Under the pieces are notes generated by a model, which was not told the origin of the DNA, ran no database searches, and was given only the letters and a program-made list of their open reading frames with translations. A DNA stretch of 60,686 bases, from positions 1 to 60,686 of the forward strand of contig JAETTM010000018.1 in assembly GCA_021769135.1 (NCBI GenBank). The letters run 5' to 3'. Both the position numbers and the translations under genes were made by a program. Position 1 is the stretch's first letter; every line of letters begins with the position of its first letter. Shown here piece by piece: positions 33,664 through 43,253 of the stretch. The stretch is from Lachnospiraceae bacterium (GTDB lineage Bacteria > Bacillota > Clostridia > Lachnospirales > Lachnospiraceae).

Positions 33664-35157
33664 ATGAGCGATAAAAGAATGAGGTTTCTGAACACGCATG
33701 TGGATAACCTGACGATGGCAGAAGCGGTGGAAGAAGCGAAAAGGCTTGTACGAAAGGGCGGCAAAAGCTATGTAGTGACGCCGAATGTAGACCATATCGT
33801 AAAAATAGAGCATGACCATTTATTCCGTGAAATTTATGAAGGGGCGGATTTAATCCTAACGGACGGGAAACCGTTGATATGGATATCCAAGCTGTTGGGA
33901 ACCCCGATAAAGGAGAAAATATCGGGCTCGGATTATTTCCCGGAGGTCTGTAAAATGGCGGCAAAGGAGGGAATGTCCATATTCCTTCTGGGGGCGGCGG
34001 AAGGCGTGGCCCAGAAAGCTGCCGTGAATTTGATGAAAAAGTACAGGCATTTGCGGATTGCCGGGGTGTATTCCCCCAGCTATACTTTTGAAAACGATGC
34101 CGAAGAAATTTCGGATATTATCCATAAAATTAATAAGGCAAAGCCGGATATCCTTTGCATTGGCCTGGGCACGCCGAAGCAGGAGAAATTTTATTATAAG
34201 TATAAGGACCTTCTTCACGTTCCCCTGACGCTTCATATCGGCGCCACCATAGACTTTGAGGCGGGCGTGGTAAAACGGGCGCCGAGATGGATTAGCTATG
34301 CCGGGATGGAATGGCTGTACCGCCTGCTCAAGGAACCGAGAAGGCTGTATAGGCGGTATCTGTTGGACGATTTGGAAATTTTTCCTATTTTCTGGAAATA
34401 CAGGAAACGGATGAATTTTGTCATGCCGGAATCCTGCAATATTTTAGGGGTGGATATTGCAGTAACGAATATGAAGTCGGTGTGCTATTATTTGACGAAA
34501 AACCTGGAAAGAATCCGGGGCGAATATGTATGCGTGTCCAATGTGCATACGACCGTGATGGCATACAACGATGCTTCCTATAGGGAAGTGCAGAACAATG
34601 CGGTGATTGCCGTGCCTGATGGGAAGCCGCTTTCCCTGATTTGCAGACTCAGGGGATATAAAGCGGCGCAGCGTGTGGCCGGCCCGGATTTAATGCCGGA
34701 AATACTGCGTATTTCGGAAAAAGAAGGGTATAGCCACTATTTTTACGGGAGCACGGAGACAACGCTGGGCTTTTTGGAGAAAAACCTTCGGCTGCGTTAT
34801 CCTAAACTGAAAATTGCCGGGGTATATTCCCCTCCTTTCAGGAAAATGACGAAAGAAGAAGACGAACAGATTGTGGATATGATAAATGCGGCCAAACCGG
34901 ACTTTGTCTGGGTGGGCTTAGGAGCACCGAAACAGGAGCGGTGGATGTATGAGCACCGGGGAAAAATCAATGCGGTTATGCTGGGAGTAGGCGCCGCTTT
35001 CGATTTCCATGCCGGAACATCGAAAAGGGCTCCGAAATGGATGCAGGAATTTTATTTGGAGTGGCTCTATCGGCTGATTCAGGATCCTAAGAGGCTGTTG
35101 AAGCGGTATATGTTTTCCAACGCCCAGTTTATCTGGCTTATTCTGACAGGACATTGA
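33664..35157 (+). CDS. Tandem-duplicated WecG/TagA/CpsF glycosyltransferase
   Basis: 497 residues made of two complete copies of a domain usually found once in a ~245-residue protein. Copy 1 (about 1-245) and copy 2 (about 258-497) each have the N-terminal TPNVDH or SNVHTT, the D-G-K motif (LTDGKPLIW; VPDGKPLSL), GVYSP, and the C-terminal GLGTPKQEKF or GLGAPKQERW with GATIDFEAG or GAAFDFHAG and KRAP. The family transfers N-acetylmannosamine or a related sugar to a polyprenyl-diphosphate-linked acceptor at the membrane face. Both halves keep the conserved residues, so the protein may add two sugars in sequence or form an internal dimer. First gene of a run with gtrA and an FAD enzyme. Confidence 0.93.
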   Translation: MSDKRMRFLNTHVDNLTMAEAVEEAKRLVRKGGKSYVVTPNVDHIVKIEHDHLFREIYEGADLILTDGKPLIWISKLLGTPIKEKISGSDYFPEVCKMAAKEGMSIFLLGAAEGVAQKAAVNLMKKYRHLRIAGVYSPSYTFENDAEEISDIIHKINKAKPDILCIGLGTPKQEKFYYKYKDLLHVPLTLHIGATIDFEAGVVKRAPRWISYAGMEWLYRLLKEPRRLYRRYLLDDLEIFPIFWKYRKRMNFVMPESCNILGVDIAVTNMKSVCYYLTKNLERIRGEYVCVSNVHTTVMAYNDASYREVQNNAVIAVPDGKPLSLICRLRGYKAAQRVAGPDLMPEILRISEKEGYSHYFYGSTETTLGFLEKNLRLRYPKLKIAGVYSPPFRKMTKEEDEQIVDMINAAKPDFVWVGLGAPKQERWMYEHRGKINAVMLGVGAAFDFHAGTSKRAPKWMQEFYLEWLYRLIQDPKRLLKRYMFSNAQFIWLILTGH

Positions 35158-35203
35158 TAACAGGTGACGGAAGAATTGGAATAGGAGAAAGGGGGCCTCG
35201 CCC

Positions 35204-35665
35204 GTGAAAAAATTATTTCATGAAGTCCTGCATTTCAGTATGATAGGGGTATTCAATACGTTGTTAGGCTTTGTCCTGATTATGGTATTCTATAATATAT
35301 GGCATTGGAATTACTGGGTGGCCAGCGGAACTTCTTATGTGATTGGAAGTATTTTTTCCTATTTTGCAAATAAAAAGCTGACATTCCAGGTGGAGGGGGA
35401 TAACTGGCGCTCCGCGTTCCGGTTTGCGGTGAATACGGTCATATGTTATTTGTTGGCTTATGGGATAGCCAAGCCATTGGTAAGAAAGGTAATGACCCAG
35501 TTTTTCATGGGATATTCCCAGAAAATAGGGGAATTCATCCATATGGAGGCCATTGAAGTGGAAGAAAATGTGGCGATTCTGGTGGGAATGGGGCTGTTTA
35601 TCATTTTTAACTTTTTAGGGCAGAAATTTTTTGTATTTGCAAAAGCCGGGAAAGAGAAAGAATAA
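35204..35665 (+). CDS. GtrA family membrane protein
   Basis: 153 residues with four membrane spans (about 10-30, 37-57, 72-92, 120-142) and the family pattern FSMIGVFNTLLGF, SYVIGSIFSYFANKKLTF. GtrA-type proteins are proposed to flip or help move polyprenyl-phosphate-linked sugars across the membrane for glycan decoration. A GTG-containing leader and GGAGAAAGGGGG precede the ATG. The stop overlaps the next start by one base (TAATG). Confidence 0.9.
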   Translation: MKKLFHEVLHFSMIGVFNTLLGFVLIMVFYNIWHWNYWVASGTSYVIGSIFSYFANKKLTFQVEGDNWRSAFRFAVNTVICYLLAYGIAKPLVRKVMTQFFMGYSQKIGEFIHMEAIEVEENVAILVGMGLFIIFNFLGQKFFVFAKAGKEKE

Positions 35666-36891
35666 TGGAAAAGGTAAAATATCTGATTTTAGGCGCAGGG
35701 GCAGCAGGGCTGTCTTTTGCCAATTATTTAAAGCAGAAAGGGGAGGATTCCTTTCTCATACTGGAAAAGGAAAAGGAGGCCGGAGGGCTGTGCCGGAGCG
35801 CGGATGTGGACGGGGCTCCCCTGGACATCGGGGGCGGGCATTTTCTGGATGTGCGCAGGCCGGAGGTCAACCGGTTTTTATTCGGCTTTATGCCAAAAGA
35901 GGAATGGAACAAATTTGAAAGGGATTCCAGGATATACTTTGCGGGCGGCTATATCGGCCATCCTTTTGAGGCGAATATCTGGCAGATGGATTCCGGAAAA
36001 CAGAAAGAGTATTTGGATTCCATAGCGGAAGCGGGCTGCAACCGGGGAGAAAAAATGCCGGAGGAATTCGTGGACTGGATTTACTGGAAGCTTGGAAAAC
36101 GGATTGCGGAAGATTATATGCTCCCTTATAATGAAAAAATGTTCGGGAGCAACTTAAATATTCTGGGAACTTACTGGCTGAATAAGCTTCCCAATGTTTC
36201 CTATGAAGAAACGAGGAAAAGCTGCGAAGAAAAGCGTGCCTATGGGAAGCAGCCCGGACATGCCCAGTTCTATTATCCGAAAAAATATGGGTTCGGGGAA
36301 CTGTGGCGCCGCATGCAGGAAGCGGTGGAAGAAAGGTTCGTGCCGGATAGTGCCGTGAAAAAGCTGGATGCCCTTCAGCATAAGGTATATTGTCAGAATG
36401 GCGCGGCCTATGAAGGGGAAAAAATCGTGAGTACAGTTCCATGGGCGGAATGGGAAGAAATTCCCGGAATGCCAAAGGAGCTTTGGCAGGACATAAAAGG
36501 GCTGAAACACAGTGCTACGCAGATTGAGTATTTCCCTGAAAGGTTGGATACGCCGGCCCATTGGATTTACTATCCCCAGCGGGAGATTTCTTATCACAGG
36601 ATTCTGGTAAGGCATAACTTCTGCCCGGGAGCGGAAGGATATTGGACGGAGACCAATAAGGAGAGGATAGGGCCTGATGGGGGAAGGTTCCATTATATGA
36701 ACGAGTATGCCTATCCCTTGAATACGCGCGATAAGCCCCAGATAATGGAAAGGCTGTTGGGCTGGGCGGAAGCGATGGGAATTTACGGCCTGGGAAGATG
36801 GGGCGAGCATGAACATTATAATTCCGACCTGGTGGTGGAACTGGCCATGAAGCTGGCCGATAAACTGATGGGGCGGGAACCGCGCCTGTAA
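35665..36891 (+). CDS. FAD-dependent amine-oxidase/UGM-like oxidoreductase
   Basis: 408 residues with an N-terminal FAD-binding Rossmann motif LILGAGAAGLSFANYL and the acidic end LILEKEKEAGG, then DIGGGHFLDVR typical of protoporphyrinogen-oxidase and UDP-galactopyranose-mutase-like proteins. It starts on the gtrA stop, so both are co-translated and probably act on the same sugar-lipid or nucleotide-sugar pathway. Similar proteins occur in capsule and exopolysaccharide clusters; the substrate is not known. A second, different FAD enzyme is encoded at 41104. Confidence 0.85.
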   Translation: MEKVKYLILGAGAAGLSFANYLKQKGEDSFLILEKEKEAGGLCRSADVDGAPLDIGGGHFLDVRRPEVNRFLFGFMPKEEWNKFERDSRIYFAGGYIGHPFEANIWQMDSGKQKEYLDSIAEAGCNRGEKMPEEFVDWIYWKLGKRIAEDYMLPYNEKMFGSNLNILGTYWLNKLPNVSYEETRKSCEEKRAYGKQPGHAQFYYPKKYGFGELWRRMQEAVEERFVPDSAVKKLDALQHKVYCQNGAAYEGEKIVSTVPWAEWEEIPGMPKELWQDIKGLKHSATQIEYFPERLDTPAHWIYYPQREISYHRILVRHNFCPGAEGYWTETNKERIGPDGGRFHYMNEYAYPLNTRDKPQIMERLLGWAEAMGIYGLGRWGEHEHYNSDLVVELAMKLADKLMGREPRL

Positions 36892-36919
36892 TGGCGCGTG
36901 CCCCAATCCGCTCTGGCAA

Positions 36920-38218
36920 TTAAAAGATTAGCCGGTAAAGCTTATAAAGGGAAGTAAAGAATACAGGGGCATCGGGGAGGAGGGTTGCCTGGAATTTGTG
37001 GAGAGATCCGACCCAGATACCGGCGGCGATGAAAAGATAAGGATGTTTGCGGAAAGCGCCTTCCAATGAATGGAGGGCGGATAAAACCGGGACATCCTTT
37101 TTTGCTGCCAGAACTACAATCTGCAAGGCCTGCATGGTGAGGAATGCGCCGAACCAGCGCCCCCAGTCGATAGTCAGAAGGAAAGCGGGAACAAAGCACA
37201 GGTGGCTGAGCAGCAGGAGGATGTAAATCCATTTTTCTTTTTTCATTGCAGATTTCAGAATATGAAACCAGACATAGAGATAAAGGGCTGCCAAAGGGGA
37301 AAGAAGAAAAAGGGTAACGAGCCCATAGCGTATCCGTTCCCCCAGCAGATTAAGCACTAAATCGGAAGAGGACTGGGCGACGGTAGAAAAGTACTCGTAA
37401 TTCAGGGCAACTTCACTAATAGGCAGGTCGGTGCGGGAGGAAAGCAGAAAGACCAGTTCTTCACAGGAAGGTATGCGGATATGGGAGAAAAACTGGAAAT
37501 ATAAGAAAGCCATGCCCATAACTGCCATGGCAGCAAAAGCGGAGATTATATAGGCTTTTGACGTTCTTTTCCCATCAGCCGCTTTCATGTATAAAGTAAA
37601 GAGCAGAGGGAAAAAGAGGAACAAAAAAGCCTGATGGATGCTAAGGGCAATAAGGCCGGCCAGGGTAATCGGAATAAGCTGCAGCCAGGGGGAAGAGATA
37701 TGGAAGCAGCAGATAATGGCGGCTAAAGTTACCAGGAGTAAATAGGCGTCGAACCGCCCCATGTTCTCGGAAGTCCATAGGTAGGAGGGCGAGCCGGGGC
37801 AAAGAAGATAAAAGGCAATCAGGAGCAGGAGGCCTTTACCTGCCTGGGAGTATTTTCCGAATGGTATTTTGGCAAAGGGCTGCCCTGCTTTGGCAAAGGG
37901 TTGCCCTGCCGGAGTCATTTCTGTCTGGCGGAGGGCATAGCCAAGGACATAGGAAAGCATAAGCAGGAGCAGGATGAGGGAAAGGAATACGAAAGTATAG
38001 GCAGCCTCTGCGGGAAGGAAATCCGGGTAAAAAATATGCAGAAGGGAGCCGATGAAAAGGCGGGAATCGAACCCCAGGGAATAATCCATGGCATACCATG
38101 CGCTGTTCCAGTCATGAAGTCTATCCGGAAGCTGGCAAAGCAGGGTGAAAAACAGAAGGAGGAAAATAAGGAATTCATGACGGAAAGTATATAGAAATAT
38201 TTTTGCTTTTTTAATCAT
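36920..38218 (-). CDS. Multi-span membrane protein, unknown glycan-locus type
   Basis: 432 residues with about ten hydrophobic spans and few conserved polar motifs. It starts MIKKAKIFLYTFRHEF with the DWNSAWYAMDYSLGFDSRLF segment in the first outer loop, which is reminiscent of EpsG/Wzy-like or GT-C membrane proteins, but I cannot assign it. A 7-residue duplication (AGQPFAK twice) arises from a 21-bp tandem repeat at 37868-37909. It points against the surrounding genes, so it has its own promoter. Confidence 0.75.
   Translation of the reverse strand: MIKKAKIFLYTFRHEFLIFLLLFFTLLCQLPDRLHDWNSAWYAMDYSLGFDSRLFIGSLLHIFYPDFLPAEAAYTFVFLSLILLLLMLSYVLGYALRQTEMTPAGQPFAKAGQPFAKIPFGKYSQAGKGLLLLIAFYLLCPGSPSYLWTSENMGRFDAYLLLVTLAAIICCFHISSPWLQLIPITLAGLIALSIHQAFLFLFFPLLFTLYMKAADGKRTSKAYIISAFAAMAVMGMAFLYFQFFSHIRIPSCEELVFLLSSRTDLPISEVALNYEYFSTVAQSSSDLVLNLLGERIRYGLVTLFLLSPLAALYLYVWFHILKSAMKKEKWIYILLLLSHLCFVPAFLLTIDWGRWFGAFLTMQALQIVVLAAKKDVPVLSALHSLEGAFRKHPYLFIAAGIWVGSLHKFQATLLPDAPVFFTSLYKLYRLIF
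37868..37909. repeat. 21-bp tandem repeat inside the membrane-protein gene
   Basis: Two direct 21-bp copies (TTTGGCAAAGGGCTGCCCTGC and the same with one C-to-T change) encode AGQPFAK twice in a predicted loop. Being a multiple of three, copy-number change keeps the frame. Confidence 0.85.
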
Positions 38219-38353
38219 AATTTGTACCTTTACTTTCTTGCCCGGCTATGCCGGAGAATGCCTGTGTGTCATTTGCGGCGCAGGGCGGATGGGATGTATC
38301 TTGTTTTAGTATAATGGATGGCGGATAAGATTACAATTCTTTCTTTCATAGGA

Positions 38354-38704
38354 TTACCATGCGGAGCATTTGGCTGTTAGGGCATATGTTAGCAGAAAAG
38401 CGCCCAGGATGCATAGGGCGGCTGCGCGGTCTGCGGTGGCGATGCGGCGGTTCTGCAGTTCCGCCTGTAAGGGTTGGAAGAGGCTGTGGGCGATGCGGAG
38501 GGCGAGGATTGCCAGGACGGAAAGCAAGCCATGGCTGGTGGATGCCAGAAGGATGCATGATATGGCGGCAATGGAAAACAGAAGGGCGGCAGTAGGGGCG
38601 CACTCCTGCGCTTTATGGCGCGCAAGGGTAATTCCCCGCCGCCTATAGCAGGGGGAGCGACTTTGGGCACAACAACAGCGCTGTCTGTACAGCAGCGTAA
38701 ACAA
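38354..38704 (-). pseudogene. Remnant of an MFS-type transporter (C-terminal piece)
   Basis: The frame on the minus strand contains LLFSIAAISCILLASTSHGLL and ALRIAHSLFQPLQAELQNRRI, then a last hydrophobic span, which looks like the C-terminal two helices of a major-facilitator drug transporter, including the typical loop between them. The upstream 10 helices are missing and the first 35 residues look random, so this is a decayed fragment. The rest of the 717-base gap 38219-38935 has only the promoter at 38763. Confidence 0.55.
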
Positions 38705-38762
38705 AATGTAATGTTGTGCTTAGGTCGGTGATTTCATGGACAGATACCTCGGATTTATAATT

Positions 38763-38790
38763 TTGCGTTTACTTATTTAATGGCTATTAT
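38763..38790 (+). promoter_or_regulatory. Promoter for the run starting at 38936
   Basis: TTGCGT (38763-38768), 16 bp, TATTAT (38785-38790), directed at the DUF6311-type gene and the five plus-strand genes that follow it. Confidence 0.5.
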
Positions 38791-38935
38791 AAGGGGAAAG
38801 GAAAGAAAAGGCAAGGCATAATTGGCTGATTTTCAGGAGGCTATCGGTATATCTGGAAAAATATGATAAGTTGTGGTATGATGGACAAGGTTAACGATGC
38901 GATAAAAAAGAAATGGCAGGAAGGCATATAAAGCG

Positions 38936-41047
38936 ATGAAGATAAGAAAATGGAGTGCGGAAGGGATAGCGGGAAAGGCAGCAGGAGGAAAAGCGTCACG
39001 GAAGGACAGGATGTTGTCTATATGGAGCGAAAATAAGGAAATCATCATCTGCGCACTGCTGGGAGCCGCGGTGTTTGTCTTGATTTATGGGGGATATATT
39101 TTGAACCCATGTTACACGGATTGGCTGCTGACCAGCGAGGATGGGGATTTGACACAGCATTATCTGGGATGGAAGTTTTACCGGCATGCTCCTTGGCGTT
39201 TCCCTGTTGGGCTGATAGATACCATGGCATATCCGAATGCCACATCGGTAATATTCACGGATTCTATTCCTTTGTTCGCATTTATATTTAAAGTGTTCCG
39301 CTTCCTCCTCCCGGCCAAGTTCCAGTACTTTGGCTGGTTTGGGCTGATGTGCTTTATGCTTCAGGGGGGGATTGGCGCCAAATTGGTAAAAAAATATGCG
39401 GAAAACAGCCTTTGGACAGTGTTGGGAGGGATGTTTTTTGTTATATGCCCGGTGTTTATCAACCGGATGTATTGGATGACTTCTCTGGCGAGCCATTTCC
39501 TGTGTTTATTGGGGATTATGTTTATAGTCTATTATGAGCCGGTTTATCAAAATACAAAAAAGGCGGTAATTGGCTGGGGGGTTTTGGGGATGCTGTGCGC
39601 CGGTATCCATATTTATTTTTTGCCCATGGGCGGTGTAATCCTGTTAGGGTTCGTACTGCTTGATTTGGTGAAGGGGAAGAAGAAGTGGAAAGCTTTTCTT
39701 CCCGTAGGTTCCTATGTGCTTGCAGCGGCTGCGACGATATTTTTATTCGGGGGTTTTGGCTCAGGCATGAAAGCCTCCAATGACGGGCTGGGACATTACA
39801 GCTTTAATTTAAACGGGTTGTGGAATCCTCAGGGCTGGTCCAAATATTGGAAGGATATGTATTATACGGACAGCCAGTATGAAGGCTTCGGTTATTTGGG
39901 GCTTGGCTTGATGGCGTTGTTTTTATGGGCGCTGCTCATGCAGATAGGGGAGTGGCTGGAAGAAGGAAAGGGTTCATCCGGGAAAGGGGGAAGCTGGCTG
40001 GAAAGGCATATACAGATTGCGGTATGGTGCTTTATAGGGGCGCTTTCTTTGGGAATGTCGGCTTCTCATGTGGTGATGTATGGAGCCAAGGTGTTGTATG
40101 AGATGCCGCTGCCGGGCATACTGTATAAGGCATGGAGCGTTTTCCGCGCTACTGGAAGGCTGATATGGCCGTTGGTATATATCATTGTGCTTGGAGGAGT
40201 CTCCATGGGGAGGAAAAAGCTGGGGCGAAGGGCCGGGAATCTGGTATTGGCGGTTTGCCTGGCGCTGCAGCTGGCGGATATCAGGGGAATGCTGGCGCAG
40301 AAACATGAAATTTATGCCAGGAAGGATGTATATCAAACTCTGCTGCCTTCGGAAGGCTGGACGGCTATAGGGGAAAATAAAGATTTAAAGCATATCTGTT
40401 TTGTTTCGGATGTGGCAAACAGCAGGAAGCAATTATTTTCCTTTGGGGATTTTGCATCGGATTATGGGCTGACGCTGAGCAATTTCTACTTTGCCAGGTC
40501 TTTAGGCGATAAGGAAAGGGAGGCCAGGGAAAGGGCTTTGGCGGAATGTCCTCCGGATACGGTTTTCATTTTTTTTGATAATGAAAGGCAGAAAGGTACG
40601 GCTTATCCGTTGCATTACTATAGTATGGACGGGCTGATTGCGGGGTGCAGCGCGCCTTTGGAAGGGCAGGAGCCTTTATCCGGGGAGGAATTGATGACAT
40701 ATCGGTATGATATGGGCAGCGGCCGTTTTTTGAATAATGGGGAAGTAACGGAAGAAGGATGGATGATTCACTCTTATGGTAATTCTTATGGACCATATTT
40801 ATATGCCCTGCCGGGAACATACCGGGTGGAGATGGCGGGGAGCAATATGACCGGAGCGGATATAAAATGCTATTACAGCCATGGGGATGTGAATTTGGAA
40901 CCGCATGATGTGGTGATGGAGGAAAACAAGATAAGCTATGAGGTGGAGCTGGGGGAACTGGCGGAGGATTTGGAGTTTGTGCTATGGAACGTGGGAGGCG
41001 GCGATATGATGGTGAACAGCGTGGTGATAGAGAGGGTTTATCCCTGA
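38936..41047 (+). CDS. DUF6311-type polytopic membrane protein
   Basis: 703 residues with about eleven membrane spans in the first 430 residues and a 230-residue extracytoplasmic C-terminal domain. The first outer loop (LTSEDGDLTQHYLGWKFYRHAPWRFPVG) carries acidic residues placed as in GT-C glycosyltransferases that use polyprenyl-phosphate sugars, and the overall pattern fits DUF6311. It probably adds a sugar to a glycan outside the membrane. The N-terminus is Lys/Gly-rich (about 25 residues) before the first span. The next gene starts 56 bases after its stop, so they are co-transcribed. Confidence 0.8.
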   Translation: MKIRKWSAEGIAGKAAGGKASRKDRMLSIWSENKEIIICALLGAAVFVLIYGGYILNPCYTDWLLTSEDGDLTQHYLGWKFYRHAPWRFPVGLIDTMAYPNATSVIFTDSIPLFAFIFKVFRFLLPAKFQYFGWFGLMCFMLQGGIGAKLVKKYAENSLWTVLGGMFFVICPVFINRMYWMTSLASHFLCLLGIMFIVYYEPVYQNTKKAVIGWGVLGMLCAGIHIYFLPMGGVILLGFVLLDLVKGKKKWKAFLPVGSYVLAAAATIFLFGGFGSGMKASNDGLGHYSFNLNGLWNPQGWSKYWKDMYYTDSQYEGFGYLGLGLMALFLWALLMQIGEWLEEGKGSSGKGGSWLERHIQIAVWCFIGALSLGMSASHVVMYGAKVLYEMPLPGILYKAWSVFRATGRLIWPLVYIIVLGGVSMGRKKLGRRAGNLVLAVCLALQLADIRGMLAQKHEIYARKDVYQTLLPSEGWTAIGENKDLKHICFVSDVANSRKQLFSFGDFASDYGLTLSNFYFARSLGDKEREARERALAECPPDTVFIFFDNERQKGTAYPLHYYSMDGLIAGCSAPLEGQEPLSGEELMTYRYDMGSGRFLNNGEVTEEGWMIHSYGNSYGPYLYALPGTYRVEMAGSNMTGADIKCYYSHGDVNLEPHDVVMEENKISYEVELGELAEDLEFVLWNVGGGDMMVNSVVIERVYP

Positions 41048-41103
41048 GGGAAACACATAGGCGTACTTTCCAGGGAATAAGGGGCGGAGGATTTTGCGGC
41101 GTT

Positions 41104-42240
41104 ATGGGCGATAAAACAGGTGGCATATATGACAAAATAATAATTGGTGCGGGGCTTTACGGCATGTATGCCGCATTATACTGTGCGGATAAGGGGGAGA
41201 AAGTCCTGATTCTGGAATATGACGAGGCCCCTTTTCAAAGGGCAACATACATCAACCAGGCCAGGGTGCATATGGGATACCATTACCCCAGAAGCCTGTC
41301 TACCGCGGTGAAATCGGCCGGATACTTTAAACGCTTCGTGGATGAATTCAGCTTTTGCATTCATTCATCTTTTCAGCAGATTTATGCCACATCCTCCTGT
41401 TTTTCATGGACGGATCAGAAACAGTTCCAGTCATTCTGCAGGGCGGCGGGCATCCGATGCGAGGAAGTTCCGGCGGAGAGGTATTTCAAGGAAGGGATGT
41501 GCGACGGCGCTTTTCTGACGGAAGAATATACCTATGATGCGATGCTGCTGCGGGATTATTATGTAGAAAAGCTTGCCGGGAAGAGCAATGTGGAAATAAA
41601 ATATAGGGCCCGCATCCGGAAAATATGCCGGAAAGGTAACGAATATGAAGTGCAGCTTTCCGATGGCGGAAGATTCCGTACAGGGTATGTGCTGAATGCT
41701 TCCTATGCGTCCACAAACCAGATATTGCAGTTGGTGGAAGGGAATGACTTTTTACCCTTTGATATTAAGTATGAGCTTTGTGAAATCATTCTCTGCAGGC
41801 CGGGGGAAAGGCTGAAAGGAATGGGGATTACAGTGATGGACGGGCCGTTTTTTTCCATTATGCCCTTTGGAAAGACGGGGCTTCATTCCCTGACCTCCGT
41901 AACATTTACGCCCCATGTGACCAGCTATGATAAACTGCCTTCTTTTTCGTGCCAGAAAGGCGGGGAGTGCGGCAAAGGGCAGCTTGCCAACTGCAACGAA
42001 TGTGCGTACAGGCCGGAAACGGCCTGGGAATATATGGATCATTTGGCGGGGAAGTATATGAGGGATGATTTGGAGTACACATATGCAGGCTCTCTGTTTT
42101 CCATGAAGCCTATTTTGAAATCTTCGGAAGTGGATGATTCCCGGCCTACGAGAATCCGGGTGGATTCAAAAGAACCATATTTTGTCAGCGTATTATCCGG
42201 CAAAATTAATACAGTGTATGATTTGGAGGAATATTTATAA
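41104..42240 (+). CDS. FAD-dependent oxidoreductase
   Basis: 378 residues from ATG 41104, with GGCGGAGG upstream; a longer frame back into the previous gene (40984) is unlikely because it would begin within that coding region. The FAD-binding motif is KIIIGAGLYGMYAALYCADKG ending in VLILE, followed by RVHMGYHYPRS as in glycine/D-amino-acid oxidase-like (DAO) enzymes of glycan loci. A Cys cluster (CQKGGECGKGQLANCNECA) near the C-terminus could bind metal. Its stop overlaps the start of the next GT2 gene (TAATGG). Substrate unknown; a sugar or amino-sugar oxidation is plausible. Confidence 0.82.
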   Translation: MGDKTGGIYDKIIIGAGLYGMYAALYCADKGEKVLILEYDEAPFQRATYINQARVHMGYHYPRSLSTAVKSAGYFKRFVDEFSFCIHSSFQQIYATSSCFSWTDQKQFQSFCRAAGIRCEEVPAERYFKEGMCDGAFLTEEYTYDAMLLRDYYVEKLAGKSNVEIKYRARIRKICRKGNEYEVQLSDGGRFRTGYVLNASYASTNQILQLVEGNDFLPFDIKYELCEIILCRPGERLKGMGITVMDGPFFSIMPFGKTGLHSLTSVTFTPHVTSYDKLPSFSCQKGGECGKGQLANCNECAYRPETAWEYMDHLAGKYMRDDLEYTYAGSLFSMKPILKSSEVDDSRPTRIRVDSKEPYFVSVLSGKINTVYDLEEYL

Positions 42241-43220
42241 TGGTTGGGGCGGATAAGAAAGAAAATAAGTTTGTATCGGTAGTGGTGTATCTGCACAATG
42301 ACAGGGAGCGGATTGCGCCGTTTTTCGATATGGCGCTTCGAATGTTTAAGGAAAATTTTGAAAAATACGAAGTAATATGCGTAAATGATGCTTCCCAGGA
42401 TGATAGTGTGGAAGTGTTGAAAGATTATTTTTCCGGCCCTATGTCGGAAGGCAAAGAGTTCCTGTGGAGCGGCTGCATGATAAACGTAATCCACATGAGT
42501 TATTTTCAGGGCCTGGAAGCCTCTATGAATGCGGGCCGGGATATGGCAATCGGAGATTTTGTTTATGAATTCGACGATATCAATCCGGACTATTCCCCCC
42601 AGTTAATCAGGGATGTATATGACAAGATGCTTTCGGGGTACGATATCGTATCGGCAGGACGAAGGGGAAGAACCAAGCTGTCCTCCGGTTTGTTCTATCT
42701 TTTTTACAATATGACCAGCAAATCCAGGAACAGGATAGGGCCCGAAACCTTCCGTATTTTATCCAGGCGCGCGATTAACAGGGTCATGTCCATGGGACAG
42801 TACATCCCGTATCGAAAAGCGGTTTATGGAAACTGCGGGCTGAAAACTTATACCATTTCCTACGAGAGCCAAGGAGGAACCAAAAGGCATAAGAGCAAGA
42901 CGGACAGAAGAGAAAGGACTAGCCTGGCTATGGATTCCTTTATATATTTTACTGATGTGCTGGAGAGGATGTCATTGGCGGTAAGCAGCGTTTTCCTCAT
43001 ATTTACCTTGGGAGTCATCGTTTATATCATAAGTTCCGTTTTCAGCGAAAGCAAGCCGGTGGAAGGCTGGCTGTCCACCATGGGTTTTCTTTCCCTGGGC
43101 TTCTTCGGCGTCTTCAGCCTGCTGACATTCATCATGAAATACCTTTCGGTGATGCTCAGCCTGATTTTTAAGCACCAAAGATACCTGATAGAGGGCGTAG
43201 AAAAAATTTCCCAGAAGTAG
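42240..43220 (+). CDS. GT2 glycosyltransferase with two C-terminal membrane spans
   Basis: 326 residues. The GT-A domain starts VSVVVYLHNDRERI and has VICVNDASQDDS (nucleotide-sugar binding) and an acidic EFDDINPDYS at the D-x-D position. Two spans (about 242-268 and 282-306) anchor it. This is the plan of GtrB/DPM1-like polyprenyl-phosphate glycosyltransferases, although it lacks the longer spacing of the classical ones. It begins on the stop codon of the FAD enzyme and is followed 33 bases later by a second GT2 gene. Confidence 0.87.
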   Translation: MVGADKKENKFVSVVVYLHNDRERIAPFFDMALRMFKENFEKYEVICVNDASQDDSVEVLKDYFSGPMSEGKEFLWSGCMINVIHMSYFQGLEASMNAGRDMAIGDFVYEFDDINPDYSPQLIRDVYDKMLSGYDIVSAGRRGRTKLSSGLFYLFYNMTSKSRNRIGPETFRILSRRAINRVMSMGQYIPYRKAVYGNCGLKTYTISYESQGGTKRHKSKTDRRERTSLAMDSFIYFTDVLERMSLAVSSVFLIFTLGVIVYIISSVFSESKPVEGWLSTMGFLSLGFFGVFSLLTFIMKYLSVMLSLIFKHQRYLIEGVEKISQK

Positions 43221-43253
43221 GGATTTGCGGTACTGGAAGAGGAGGTTTGTTTA

